Counted from the first letter of the stretch, positions 26,337 to 35,765 are shown. The stretch: DNA of 64,000 nt from an uncultured Clostridia bacterium (GCA_934464705.1 CAKSKB010000014.1:9341-73340), one strand, 5' to 3'. Made by a program: numbers and translations. Notes: a model not told the origin generated them from the letters alone.

Positions 26337-27798
26337 GGTTTTTGCAAATTCAATTATATATTCAATCAGCGGTTTGTTGATGAAATGCTTCAGCTTTTTT
26401 CTGCTGCCTCTTTATACATCATTTTTAACAACAAAAGATTACGGAATAATTAATCTGGCAAACAGTTTTACGGCAAGTATGATTTTTATTGTGGCATTTT
26501 CTCTCTATTCTGCTGTTCTTCGTTTCTATGTTGATTTTAAAGATGATAGAAAAAAGCTAAAAAGATTTTACGGTACAATTGTAACTTTTGTGGGTGCTTC
26601 GGGTATTGTGTTTTTTATCCTGCTGTTTTTATTCAGAAATCTCTTGTCGAAATATGTTTTTTCCGGGTTAAGCTTTTATCCGGTTATTTTGGTCTGCCTT
26701 GTATCGCTTATATTTAACTGTGAATATAACGTTTATGATAAAATACTTAAAAGCCAGCAAAATGCTTTAAAATCATCTATCATAAGTTTGGCAGTGTTTT
26801 TTGCAACAATAATATTCAATATTGTGTTTGTAGTGTTTTTTAAGTTAGGGGCTTTCGGCGTTCTCCTTGCATCTTTGATTGTGTATATAATTTTTACGAT
26901 TATTTTTATCGTTGATATGAAAATCCGTGACAGCATAGAGTTTTGTGTTGATTTTGGAATTCTGAAAGAGTCGCTCAAGTATTCTGTTCCGATTATTCCA
27001 CACAATTTATCGGCAAGTATCGCCGTTTTGATTTCAAGTGTTCTGATCGGAAACAAGGTTTCAATTTCATCTCTTGGTATATATTCAGTTGCGTCGCAAT
27101 TTGGAAATATTGCCGATACGGTGCAGGCATATGTGAACAATGCATACGGGCCGTGGCTTTTTGAAAAGCTCAAATCATCTGAACCCGAGTATAAAAACGA
27201 TATTCGCAAAACGGTAAAACTAATATGTTGGGCTATCGGATTTTTCATGATCGGCATTTCTCTTTTTTCGCAGGACTATATCGTTTTATTTGTAAATAAA
27301 GCTTATCTCGGCGCATGGAAATATACACCTTTTATTGTAATGGTATATACGATTAAAATGGCATATTATTTTTATGTAAGCGTCCTGCTTTATTACAAAA
27401 AAGCATCAAAGTATTTGTTTGTTGCAACCTTGTCGGGAAGTCTCTGCAATATTCTTTTGTCGGCTGTTTTTATACCCGCATACGGTGTTTACGGTTCAAT
27501 AATAGCTGATATGATAGCGATGCTGATCAGAGTGAGCATAGTAATATTTATAAGCAAGCGTTTTGCCGATATAGGCCTTCGAATCAAAGACTTTATATAC
27601 ATTGCTGCGGTTATTGTATTTTTTATATTTGCCGGAGTATCATTATCGTATTTCTTCTACAGTGACAGATTCAGTATCATCAATTTTGCATATAAAATAA
27701 TGCTGCTTCTCATTTATATCGTGGTTTTATTCCTGCGATGCAGAAAAGAATGCAGTAAATATCTTGTTGATCTTGTGTCTAAAATTAAAAAGTGGTGA
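26314..27798 (+). CDS. Lipid-linked oligosaccharide flippase (Wzx/MATE-like)
   Basis: 494 residues and about 14 hydrophobic segments of the polysaccharide-biosynthesis (PST) exporter family. It opens with NSIIYSISGLLMKCFSFFLL and carries LTTKDYGIINLANS. It would flip the undecaprenyl-linked repeat unit for polymerisation by the Wzy at 21886. It overlaps the upstream gene by 23 bases, with AAGGACGAG as SD. Confidence 0.9.
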   Translation: MDSKSTSKVFANSIIYSISGLLMKCFSFFLLPLYTSFLTTKDYGIINLANSFTASMIFIVAFSLYSAVLRFYVDFKDDRKKLKRFYGTIVTFVGASGIVFFILLFLFRNLLSKYVFSGLSFYPVILVCLVSLIFNCEYNVYDKILKSQQNALKSSIISLAVFFATIIFNIVFVVFFKLGAFGVLLASLIVYIIFTIIFIVDMKIRDSIEFCVDFGILKESLKYSVPIIPHNLSASIAVLISSVLIGNKVSISSLGIYSVASQFGNIADTVQAYVNNAYGPWLFEKLKSSEPEYKNDIRKTVKLICWAIGFFMIGISLFSQDYIVLFVNKAYLGAWKYTPFIVMVYTIKMAYYFYVSVLLYYKKASKYLFVATLSGSLCNILLSAVFIPAYGVYGSIIADMIAMLIRVSIVIFISKRFADIGLRIKDFIYIAAVIVFFIFAGVSLSYFFYSDRFSIINFAYKIMLLLIYIVVLFLRCRKECSKYLVDLVSKIKKW

Positions 27799-27802
27799 AA
27801 TT

Positions 27803-28924
27803 ATGGAAAATATATTTTTGTGTTATAATTATTTAACATTGAGCAAGGCAATGTATTATATTGATAACAAATTTAAAAACGATGGAAACACAATTATTTT
27901 TTTGCAAAGCGTGGTGCTGTTTCCGGATGCAGTAGCTAAAGAATACAACGTGTTTTGTTATGATAGCTTTTTTAATATTAACAAGCAAAATAACGACAAG
28001 CATTTTAAAAAACTTAAAAACTTGTATATCCTGAAGAAAAAAAACAGGATGTATAACAACTATATCAGGTTTGTTTATAAGGTAGTTGAAGATAAGGCCG
28101 CCTGCAGTGATTGTACAATTTTCGTTTTTAGCGATAACGGTTCTACCGAGTTTATTTTGTCGAAAGTTTTTGATTTGACATTGCGTATTGATCATAAAAT
28201 AAAATGCGTATTGATTGAGGAAGGTCTTGCACTGTATTCCTGCACATATAATACAGATAAATCATTTAAATATTATATAAAAAGACTCTTGGGGTTGAGT
28301 GATTGTATTATTAACCCCGTTATTATGGGAATGAATAAATATATCTCGGAAGTATGGTGTTCCGATCCTGAAAAATTCAAATTAAAAAGAAACGATATAA
28401 AAGTAATTAAGGAAGACGATGTATTTACACCCGAACATTCCAAAAAAATCATGCGATTATTTGCCCAAAACGACAATATCAGGCTCCCTGATGATGTCAA
28501 ATATGTTTTTTTGACACAGCCATATGATTTTACAAATGAGATGTTTAAAAAATTCAAGCATATAATGACCATCTTGACAGCAAAGGGTAAGGTTTTAATT
28601 AAAAAGCATCCTAGAGATAAATTTAATTATAATCAATTACAAAATGACAATATAATAATATCATCAGATGAACTACAAAAGATACCGTTTGAATGCATAT
28701 ATAGAAGCTTAGAAGATGTAACATTGCTAACATATTATTCTTCTGCAGCAATAATAAAAAATTCAAAACGAAAACCTATCTTCTTATATAAACTGTTTTG
28801 TTCACCTGAAGAAATTGATAGGATAAATAATTTTGAAATAAATTGGAGAAATATATCGGTTTGTGATACTTTCGAAGATTTAAATAATTTAATATTTGGA
28901 GGAAATACAAATGAACTACACTAA
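27803..28924 (+). CDS. Polysialyltransferase-like glycosyltransferase
   Basis: About 373 residues, AT-rich and Lys/Asn-rich. The order of features (N-terminal MENIFLCYNYLTLSKAMYY, central CVLIEEGLALYS, C-terminal IKKHPRDKF and a Ser-rich YYSSAAIIKNSKRKP) fits the bacterial alpha-2,8-polysialyltransferase/sialyltransferase families. The gene directly precedes neuB and neuA, which make the CMP-sugar donor. It most likely transfers the nonulosonic acid made by them. ATG 27803 is chosen; a longer frame starting 39 bases upstream lies inside wzx. Assignment is by pattern and context. Confidence 0.65.
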   Translation: MENIFLCYNYLTLSKAMYYIDNKFKNDGNTIIFLQSVVLFPDAVAKEYNVFCYDSFFNINKQNNDKHFKKLKNLYILKKKNRMYNNYIRFVYKVVEDKAACSDCTIFVFSDNGSTEFILSKVFDLTLRIDHKIKCVLIEEGLALYSCTYNTDKSFKYYIKRLLGLSDCIINPVIMGMNKYISEVWCSDPEKFKLKRNDIKVIKEDDVFTPEHSKKIMRLFAQNDNIRLPDDVKYVFLTQPYDFTNEMFKKFKHIMTILTAKGKVLIKKHPRDKFNYNQLQNDNIIISSDELQKIPFECIYRSLEDVTLLTYYSSAAIIKNSKRKPIFLYKLFCSPEEIDRINNFEINWRNISVCDTFEDLNNLIFGGNTNELH

Positions 28925-29789
28925 ACCTTATGTAATAGCTGAAGCCGGATGCAATCATATGGGTAATTTCGATATTGCCAAAGAATTAATAAAAGTTGCA
29001 GCGGTATTTTGTAATGCAGATGCGATCAAGTTTCAAAAACGATGCAATAGAGAGTTATTGACAGAAGAGCAGTATAATGCACCCCATCCTAATCCTGTAA
29101 ATTCATATGGAAAAACATATGGTGAGCATAGAGAATTTTTGGAATTTACAGTTGACCAACATGCCGAATTGAAAGAATTTTGCGAAAAGATGGGTATTAC
29201 ATATTCCACATCTGTTTGGGATATGACATCCGCAAAAGAAATCGCAAGCATAAAGCCCGAATTTATTAAAATACCGTCGGCTTGTAACAACAACACAAAA
29301 ATGCTTCAATGGCTTTGCGATAATTACAATGGCGAAATTCAGGTATCTCTTGGAATGACGACAAGACAGGAAGAAAAAGAACTGATTGATTTGTTTGTTA
29401 ACAATGGGAGAAACAAAGATTTGGTGATTTTTAACTGCACATCGGGTTATCCTGTTCCGTTCGAAGATATTTGCCTTTTGGAGATTACTCGACTAAAAGA
29501 GATGTACGGAGATATAGTTAAGAAAATAGGTTTTTCAGGACATCATTTAGGAATTGCAGTTGATGTTGCGGCATATACGCTTGGTGCTGAGGTTTTTGAA
29601 CGACATTATACTCTTGACAGAACATGGAAGGGCACTGACCACGCAGCTTCATTAGAACCTGAGGGTATTAGAAAGCTTAAAAGAAATCTGTTAGCAGTTG
29701 AGAAGGCACTTACATATAAAAAGCAGGAGGTATTGCCTATTGAACAGATTCAAAGAGATAAATTAAAATACAGGAAGTGTGAAAAATGA
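28911..29789 (+). CDS. neuB: Nonulosonic (sialic) acid synthase NeuB, lacking the SAF domain
   Basis: Condenses phosphoenolpyruvate with an N-acetyl-amino hexose to form a sialic-acid-type sugar. Barrel motifs are VIAEAGCNHMGNFDIAKEL, DAIKFQKR, KIPSACNNN, VSLGMTTRQEE, NCTSGYPVPFEDI, GFSGHH and ERHYTLDRTWKGTDHAASLEP. Only about 292 residues are present, against 340-350 in typical NeuB, and the antifreeze-like (SAF) C-terminal domain that completes the neighbouring active site is absent. ATG 28911 after GGAGG is chosen. No UDP-GlcNAc 2-epimerase (NeuC) is in the window, so the exact sugar (Neu, Leg or other) is open. Confidence 0.88.
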   Translation: MNYTKPYVIAEAGCNHMGNFDIAKELIKVAAVFCNADAIKFQKRCNRELLTEEQYNAPHPNPVNSYGKTYGEHREFLEFTVDQHAELKEFCEKMGITYSTSVWDMTSAKEIASIKPEFIKIPSACNNNTKMLQWLCDNYNGEIQVSLGMTTRQEEKELIDLFVNNGRNKDLVIFNCTSGYPVPFEDICLLEITRLKEMYGDIVKKIGFSGHHLGIAVDVAAYTLGAEVFERHYTLDRTWKGTDHAASLEPEGIRKLKRNLLAVEKALTYKKQEVLPIEQIQRDKLKYRKCEK

Positions 29790-30454
29790 AAAACGCAGCA
29801 TTTATTCCCGTCAGAGGCGGAAGTAAGTCTATACCGCTAAAAAATATAAAACTGCTTATGGGTAAGCCTTTGGTATATTGGGTTGCAAAAGCGGCTTCGG
29901 AGTGCAAATATATCGATACTATATATATAGCTACCGATTCAGAGGAGATAAAAAGCACAATAAATTCTCTAAATATCAACAAAGTACAGGTTATCCCGAG
30001 AAGTGAGGAAACCGCTACCGATTTTGCTTCAACGGAGTCTGCAATGCTTGAGTTTGCCAATAATTATGATTTTGACAATATTGTTCTTATTCAGGCTACA
30101 TCTCCGTTGCTGAAATGCAAAGACTTGGATAACGGATTTAATAAGTTTTACGAAGATGGTACAGATAGTGTCATATCTGTTGTAAGACAAAAAAGATTTA
30201 TATGGAGAACTGATGAAAACGGTTATGCGGCGCCTGTAAACTATGATGTCTATAATAGACCAAGAAGACAGGATTTTGACGGATATTTTGTCGAAAACGG
30301 CGCTTTTTATATCACTTCAAAAAAGGATTTATTGAAATCAAAGAACCGTGTTTCCGGAAATATTGTTCCGATTGAAATGGATGAGAAAACATTCGTGGAA
30401 ATTGATGAACCGTCAGATTGGATAATAATAGAAGAGTTAATGAAAAGAATATAA
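29786..30454 (+). CDS. neuA: CMP-nonulosonate (acylneuraminate) cytidylyltransferase
   Basis: Activates the NeuB product with CTP. At 222 residues, the nucleotide-binding opening AFIPVRGGSKSIPLKNI, the IATDSEEI segment, LIQATSPLL and the late NGAFYITSK...EIDEPSDW are all standard. It overlaps neuB by four bases. With neuB and the preceding transferase it forms a three-gene module for making, activating and transferring the acidic sugar. Confidence 0.93.
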   Translation: MKNAAFIPVRGGSKSIPLKNIKLLMGKPLVYWVAKAASECKYIDTIYIATDSEEIKSTINSLNINKVQVIPRSEETATDFASTESAMLEFANNYDFDNIVLIQATSPLLKCKDLDNGFNKFYEDGTDSVISVVRQKRFIWRTDENGYAAPVNYDVYNRPRRQDFDGYFVENGAFYITSKKDLLKSKNRVSGNIVPIEMDEKTFVEIDEPSDWIIIEELMKRI

Positions 30455-30467
30455 GTGAGTAAAAGCC

Positions 30468-31685
30468 ATGACCCAAAACTTTATTAATATGCTTAAACTT
30501 TTTGCCTGCGGTGCAGCGGGGAAGGAGTTTAAGGCGGACGGAAAAATTAATATAGAAGAAGTCAGGCGCCTTGCGATTGAGCAGAGCGTCTGGCAGACTG
30601 TGTTTGCAGGAATCAGCACTTCGGTAAATGAGGGGAATTTGACTGTTGAACCTGAGCTTTTTTCAAAGCTTAAGCGTGAGGTTGTGGCTTCGGTCAGAAG
30701 CAGTATGATGAAAAATGAGTTTACTTCCAAGGTTCTTTCGGAAATATCGGGAGATCTGAATTACTGTGTGCTGAAGGGTCAGACGGTCGCAAGGCTTTAT
30801 AAGCACCCCGATATGAGGGTTTCGAGCGATGTTGACATACTGATTGACCAAAAGAATGCCGATGAGTGGGCAACTCGCTTAAGAAATGTCGGTTATAATG
30901 TTGAAACTCCGAATGGAATAGCTCATCATTTCGGTGCTGTTCACCCCGTAGGAGGACTTTTGGAGGTTCACACCGAAATGTATTATAAGGCGACCGGTGA
31001 TATTTTGCTGAAAGGTCTTGTGAACTACGATGAGCCGTACATAGACTGCGGCGGTTTTCCGTCGCTTGGGATAAACGATTCGCTGATGTTCCTTACAGCT
31101 CACCTCTTGAAACATTTTTTGAACGGTGCAGCCGGTTTAAGGCAAATATGCGATTTGCTTATGCATATGCAGCATTATAATTCCGAAATCGATTGGAAAA
31201 AATATAATGAGCTTATGGAAACGCTCGGGTTTACCGGATTTATTTCTGCAATCAAGGGAATTGGCAGCAAGTATTTCGGTTTTGATTTTGAAGATTCTGA
31301 CGAGATTCTCGGCGATATTCTTCTTGATGATACTGAAATCGGAGGGAATTTTGGCAATAACGATTCCGAAAAAGGTGCTTTTTACTATGAATTTTTGAAA
31401 CAGCGGACAGACATGACCGAAAAAGAATTTAACGCCTACTATGATAAATATTCAAGAGGGACGGCATTTAAGAGATTGTTCCCGAATCTCAAATCTATGC
31501 AGAAGCAGTTCCCGAAGCTGAAAAAAGCTCCATGTTTGCTTCCGGCATACTGGGTTATCAGGCTCGGGGGAATCTTCGTGCGTGTAGTTTCGGGCGAAAG
31601 GGCGGTAAATAATCTGCCGAGTGCCGAAAGCGAAAGCGTAAAGAGAAGGCGTGAACTGACGAAAAAGCTTGGAATGATGAAATAA
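30468..31685 (+). CDS. Nucleotidyltransferase-fold protein (NTP_transf_5-like)
   Basis: 405 residues. The segment YCVLKGQTVARLYKHPDMRVSSDVDILI has the Lys-Gly and paired Asp (DVD) of the uncharacterised nucleotidyltransferase family often found in polysaccharide loci. A second part, HHFGAVHPVGGLLEVHTEM, is also typical. What it transfers is unknown. It is followed at 13 bases by the sugar kinase and may share its transcript. The SD is weak. Confidence 0.75.
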   Translation: MTQNFINMLKLFACGAAGKEFKADGKINIEEVRRLAIEQSVWQTVFAGISTSVNEGNLTVEPELFSKLKREVVASVRSSMMKNEFTSKVLSEISGDLNYCVLKGQTVARLYKHPDMRVSSDVDILIDQKNADEWATRLRNVGYNVETPNGIAHHFGAVHPVGGLLEVHTEMYYKATGDILLKGLVNYDEPYIDCGGFPSLGINDSLMFLTAHLLKHFLNGAAGLRQICDLLMHMQHYNSEIDWKKYNELMETLGFTGFISAIKGIGSKYFGFDFEDSDEILGDILLDDTEIGGNFGNNDSEKGAFYYEFLKQRTDMTEKEFNAYYDKYSRGTAFKRLFPNLKSMQKQFPKLKKAPCLLPAYWVIRLGGIFVRVVSGERAVNNLPSAESESVKRRRELTKKLGMMK

Positions 31686-31698
31686 GGAGATACTTATT

Positions 31699-32886
31699 AT
31701 GACGCAGAGTTTAGAGCGTGAGTTTTTAAGACTTTATCCCGATGCAAAGGATGTATTTGAAGCATTTTGCCCTTACCGTGTATGCCCGTTGGGCGCACAT
31801 TCCGACCATCAGTATGGGCTTGTTTCCGGCTTTGCAATCGATAAGGGTATTGAAATTGCGTATTTCCCGACGGAGAACGGAATATGCGAACTGAGAAGCC
31901 TTAATTTCCCCGGGAAAGTACAGTTCCATGTTCATGATATCCGTGAAAAAACGGGCGACTGGGCGGATTATCTGAGGGGAGCTGTGCTTGCTCTTTCCGA
32001 AAAAGCGGAAATCGAACACGGAATATGCGCACTGATTTCGGGCAGTCTGCCGGTAGGCGGTCTTTCATCTTCTGCGGCGGTAATACTGGCGTTTCTCTCC
32101 GCAATGTGCCATGCAAACGGAATTAAGCTTACAAAGCCCGAAATGATTGACGCGGCGCTGTGGGCGGAAAACAAGTATGTCGGCGTAAGCTGCGGCAAGC
32201 TTGACCAGTCATGTGAAATGTTCAGCAAAAAAGACCATCTTCTGTATCTTGACACCAAGGACGACACTTTTGAGCTTATTCCGAAAAGTGCGAAGGCGGC
32301 TCCGTTTGAATTTGCGATAATTTTCAGCGGTGTTGAAAGAAGCCTTGCAGGTACGGCTTTTAATATGAGGGTTGACGAGCTTAAGGCTGCGTCATATGCG
32401 CTCAAGGCGTTTTCGGGAATGGATTACGGCAGGTTTTGCGACAGCAGATTAAGGGATGTTCCGAGAGAGGTTTATGATAAGTATAAAGACAAGCTTCCGG
32501 AAAACTGGAGGAAGCGTGCAGAGCATTTTTACACTGAGTTTGAGCGTGTGAAAATGGGAGCGGAAGCCTGGAAAAACGGCGATATTGCTAAGTTTGGGCG
32601 GCTTTCATCAGAGAGCGGATACAGCAGTATTTATAATTACGAAACGGGTTCTGACGAACTCAAGGCAATATATGATATTATGATGAAAACCGACGGCATT
32701 TACGGCGGAAGGTTTTCGGGAGCGGGCTTCAAGGGCTGCTGCATGGCGATTGTTGACCCGAGTTTTAAAACGGAAATAACCGAGCATGTTATGACAGAAT
32801 ATCTTAAGATTTTTCCGCAGTATCGGGAAAGCTTTTCCGTTCATTTCTGTCAGAGCACCGACGGTTGCAATGTGGAGGAAATATAA
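31699..32886 (+). CDS. GHMP sugar kinase (galacturonokinase/galactokinase-like)
   Basis: 395 residues that phosphorylate a sugar at C1. The GHMP ATP loop is SGSLPVGGLSSSAAV and the C-terminal glycine motif is GGRFSGAGFKGCC. The sugar-binding opening reads YRVCPLGAHSDHQYG instead of the GalK consensus GRVNLIGEHTDYNGG. PLGAH-DHQ resembles plant galacturonic acid kinase, so a uronic acid is a possible substrate. The next gene is a sugar-1-phosphate nucleotidyltransferase, completing a salvage route to an NDP-sugar. Confidence 0.8.
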   Translation: MTQSLEREFLRLYPDAKDVFEAFCPYRVCPLGAHSDHQYGLVSGFAIDKGIEIAYFPTENGICELRSLNFPGKVQFHVHDIREKTGDWADYLRGAVLALSEKAEIEHGICALISGSLPVGGLSSSAAVILAFLSAMCHANGIKLTKPEMIDAALWAENKYVGVSCGKLDQSCEMFSKKDHLLYLDTKDDTFELIPKSAKAAPFEFAIIFSGVERSLAGTAFNMRVDELKAASYALKAFSGMDYGRFCDSRLRDVPREVYDKYKDKLPENWRKRAEHFYTEFERVKMGAEAWKNGDIAKFGRLSSESGYSSIYNYETGSDELKAIYDIMMKTDGIYGGRFSGAGFKGCCMAIVDPSFKTEITEHVMTEYLKIFPQYRESFSVHFCQSTDGCNVEEI

Positions 32887-33624
32887 ATGGAATGTTTGAT
32901 TTTGGCGGCAGGTTATGCAACACGGCTTTACCCTCTTACCGAAAACACGCCCAAGCCGCTCCTGGATGTTTGCGGTAAAACAATTCTGGACCATCTGGTT
33001 GACGATATCGCTTCAAGCGGCGAGGTCAGCAGATTTATTGTAGTTTCAAACCATAAGTTCTATGAGAATTTTAAAAAATGGGCGGAAGGAAAGCCGCAGA
33101 ACATTGAGGTTCTGGATGACGGAACGGACACAAACGAAACAAGGCTCGGTGCGGTTGCGGACATTTGGTTTGCGGTTGAAAAATTGGGGGTTTCCGATGA
33201 TTTAATGGTGATAGCAGGGGATAATGTTCTCGATTTTTCGCTTTTGAGATTTATAGAGTTTTTCAGAAAAAGCGGAACGACATCGGTTATGAGATATTAT
33301 GAAAACGACGAAAAACGCCTGAAGCGCGGCGGTGTTTTGACGGTTGATGATGACGGGAAAATTATCTCAATGGAAGAAAAACCCGAAAATCCGAAGTCGC
33401 ACTGGCTGTGCCCTCCTTTTTATATTTATAAAAAAGAGGATGTGCCGCTTGTGAAGGTCGGGCTTGACAGCGGCTGCGGCAAGGACGCTCCGGGGAGTTT
33501 TATAGCCTGGCTGTGCGGAGAGCGCTGTGTTTCAACCTTTGAAATGCCGGGAAAACGCTATGATATAGGAAATCTGGACAGCTATAATGAGGTTCAGAGG
33601 ACATATAAGGGAATTACAAAATAA
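32887..33624 (+). CDS. Sugar-1-phosphate nucleotidyltransferase
   Basis: 245 residues of the NDP-sugar pyrophosphorylase family: LILAAGYATRLYPLTENTPKPLLDV binds the nucleotide (residues 4-28), AGDNVLDF carries the metal Asp, and MEEKPENPKS and RYDIGNLDSYNEV close the active site. It starts on the base after the kinase stop, with GGAGG as SD, so the two are almost certainly coupled: sugar to sugar-1-P to NDP-sugar. The base used (UTP, dTTP or GTP) is not evident. Confidence 0.87.
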   Translation: MECLILAAGYATRLYPLTENTPKPLLDVCGKTILDHLVDDIASSGEVSRFIVVSNHKFYENFKKWAEGKPQNIEVLDDGTDTNETRLGAVADIWFAVEKLGVSDDLMVIAGDNVLDFSLLRFIEFFRKSGTTSVMRYYENDEKRLKRGGVLTVDDDGKIISMEEKPENPKSHWLCPPFYIYKKEDVPLVKVGLDSGCGKDAPGSFIAWLCGERCVSTFEMPGKRYDIGNLDSYNEVQRTYKGITK

Positions 33625-33641
33625 CAGGAAGGAAGATTTCA

Positions 33642-34550
33642 GTGCTTGATGTTTGCCTTTGCGGCTGCGGCGGAACTATGCCGCTTAAAAACCGTCATCT
33701 TACGGCGGCAATATTTCGGCTTGACGGTCACAGTATGCTTATCGACTGCGGCGAGGGTACTCAGATTGCACTGAAAAAAGCCGGTTTCACCTTCAAGCCG
33801 ATTGATGTTATATGCATCACTCACTTTCACGCCGACCATATAAGCGGTTTGCCGGGGCTTCTTCTTACGATGGGAAATGAGGGCAGAGAGGAAAAACTTA
33901 CGGTTGTGGGACCTGCGGGAATCGGAAGGGTTGTAAATTCGCTTCGGGTTATAGTGCCGGAACTTCCGTTTGAAATTGAGTTTTCCGAACTGCACGGTCC
34001 TGCGGAAACACTGAAAGCAGGCGTTTTTAACATTGGTGCATACAGGCTTAACCACAGGATTGCGTGCTACGGTTACAGGCTTGATGTGAAAAGAACAGGG
34101 AAATTTGATGTTGATAAGGCGGAAAGTCTGGGGCTTCCGAAACCATTTTGGGGGAAGCTTCAAAAGGGCGAAACCGTTGAATTTGAAGACAAAAAATTCT
34201 TTCCGTCCGATGTTTTGGGCGATGAAAGGCGCGGGATAAGCGTGGGTTATGTAACTGACACAAAGGCTTGCCGCGGTGCGGCTTTGTGCGCCGAAAATAC
34301 CGACATTTTTATATGTGAGGGAATGTTCGGCGATACCGAAAAGCGGGAAAGAGCGGATAAAACCGGGCATATGCTTATGCAGGATGCTGCGGAGATTGCT
34401 TTAAGCGCCGATGCATCGGAACTGTGGCTGACGCACTTTTCGGCTTCACTTCAGAACCCGGAGGAATATAATGATGAGATTAACGGCATTTTTCCAAACA
34501 CTCAAATGGGATTTGACGGAAAATGCAGAACTATAAAATTTTCGGATTGA
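33642..34550 (+). CDS. rnz: Ribonuclease Z (tRNA 3' processing)
   Basis: A metallo-beta-lactamase-fold endonuclease that trims tRNA precursors after the discriminator base. THFHADHISGLPGLLLTM holds the HxHxDH zinc motif near residues 65-70, with LNHRIACYGYR, YVTDTKA and LTHFSASLQ as the later ligands and the RNase Z-specific signature. At 302 residues it is the short form. Start is GTG after AGGAAGGAAG. Its partner in tRNA maturation, cca, follows eight bases later, which fits the CCA-less tRNA genes in this window. Confidence 0.93.
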   Translation: MLDVCLCGCGGTMPLKNRHLTAAIFRLDGHSMLIDCGEGTQIALKKAGFTFKPIDVICITHFHADHISGLPGLLLTMGNEGREEKLTVVGPAGIGRVVNSLRVIVPELPFEIEFSELHGPAETLKAGVFNIGAYRLNHRIACYGYRLDVKRTGKFDVDKAESLGLPKPFWGKLQKGETVEFEDKKFFPSDVLGDERRGISVGYVTDTKACRGAALCAENTDIFICEGMFGDTEKRERADKTGHMLMQDAAEIALSADASELWLTHFSASLQNPEEYNDEINGIFPNTQMGFDGKCRTIKFSD

Positions 34551-34557
34551 TTAAAAT

Positions 34558-35718
34558 ATGATTTTACCAAACGCAATAAAAACAGCTATGAATATACTGG
34601 AAAACGGCGGTTTTGAGTGCTTTGCGGTGGGCGGATGCGTCAGGGATTTTGTTATGGGCAGAATTCCCGGGGATTACGACCTCACGACAAACGCCGAGCC
34701 GCAGGAGATGATTTCGTGCTTTGAGGGCTTTCGGATAATCGAAACCGGTATAAAGCACGGCACCGTAACGGTTGTGATTGACGGAAACAATGTTGAAATA
34801 ACAACCTACAGAGTTGACGGAGAGTATAAGGATAACCGTCACCCCGAGGAGGTGCGTTTTACTTCGCGCCTTTCGGAGGACCTTTCAAGGCGTGATTTTA
34901 CAGTTAATGCCATGGCGTATTCGAAAAAAAACGGACTTGTTGATTTGTTCGGCGGAAGAGAGGATATTGAAAAGAAAACCATGCGTTGTGTGGGTGACCC
35001 GGACAAAAGATTTTCGGAGGACGGTTTGAGGATCTTGAGAGCGCTGAGGTTTGCCTCCGTGCTTGATTTTGATATTGAAGCCAAAACGGCGGAAAGTATA
35101 ATCCGCAATAAAAATCTTCTTGATAATATTTCAAGAGAGCGGGTATTTTCGGAACTTACAAAGCTTATCTGCGGCAGCGGTGCCGAAAGAGTTATAGCGG
35201 GATTCGGAGGAGTTTTTGAAGTTTGCTTCGGAAAATGTGTAAATCCTGAGGGTATTTCCAAAACTCCGGCTGTGCCGTCTGTCAGATATTCCGCACTGCT
35301 CAGAGATTTTGACGATGTAAAATCGGTTATGCGAAGCCTTCGTGCGGACAATAAAACAGCCGATTGTGTGTCCAAGGTCTGCGATAATCTTAAAAAGGAT
35401 TATCCCGATGAAAAATCCGTGAAAAGACTTGTGCGGGATATAGGTGCGGACAATGCAGCGGTTTTGGGCGGAGCGCTTCGTGCATTTTATTCGGCGGACG
35501 ATTGCACGGCTTTTGAAAAACGGCTTGAAACCGCAAAAAAATCATGCTGCACTGTTTCGCAGCTTGATATTACAGGTTCGGATGTAATAGGTTTGGGGCT
35601 TAAGGGCTGCAGTGTCGGAAAGGCGCTAAATGCGGCATTGGATGCGGTTATCGACGGCGTTCTTGAAAATAAAATGGATAAACTTTCGGATTTTGTTAAA
35701 TCAATGCTTGACAATTAG
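34558..35718 (+). CDS. cca: CCA tRNA nucleotidyltransferase
   Basis: Adds or repairs the 3' CCA end of tRNAs. The class II nucleotidyltransferase head is clear: FAVGGCVRDFVMGRIPGDYDLTT with catalytic Asp pair (about residue 40), RRDFTVNAMAY, and RCVGDPDKRFSEDGLRILRALRFA. At 386 residues, the C-terminal body is shorter than in Bacillus but complete, with no HD domain. The tRNA genes seen here lack encoded CCA, so this enzyme is needed. The SD is weak and translation may be coupled to rnz. Confidence 0.92.
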   Translation: MILPNAIKTAMNILENGGFECFAVGGCVRDFVMGRIPGDYDLTTNAEPQEMISCFEGFRIIETGIKHGTVTVVIDGNNVEITTYRVDGEYKDNRHPEEVRFTSRLSEDLSRRDFTVNAMAYSKKNGLVDLFGGREDIEKKTMRCVGDPDKRFSEDGLRILRALRFASVLDFDIEAKTAESIIRNKNLLDNISRERVFSELTKLICGSGAERVIAGFGGVFEVCFGKCVNPEGISKTPAVPSVRYSALLRDFDDVKSVMRSLRADNKTADCVSKVCDNLKKDYPDEKSVKRLVRDIGADNAAVLGGALRAFYSADDCTAFEKRLETAKKSCCTVSQLDITGSDVIGLGLKGCSVGKALNAALDAVIDGVLENKMDKLSDFVKSMLDN

Positions 35719-35765
35719 TCAATACCGTGATAAAATTTATATATATTTTAAAAGGAGTGATACAT

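Noticed and set aside
28911..30454. Complete sialic acid pathway
   Set aside because: neuB and neuA are present but no 2-epimerase (neuC or legG) lies in the window, so the identity of the sugar is not established.
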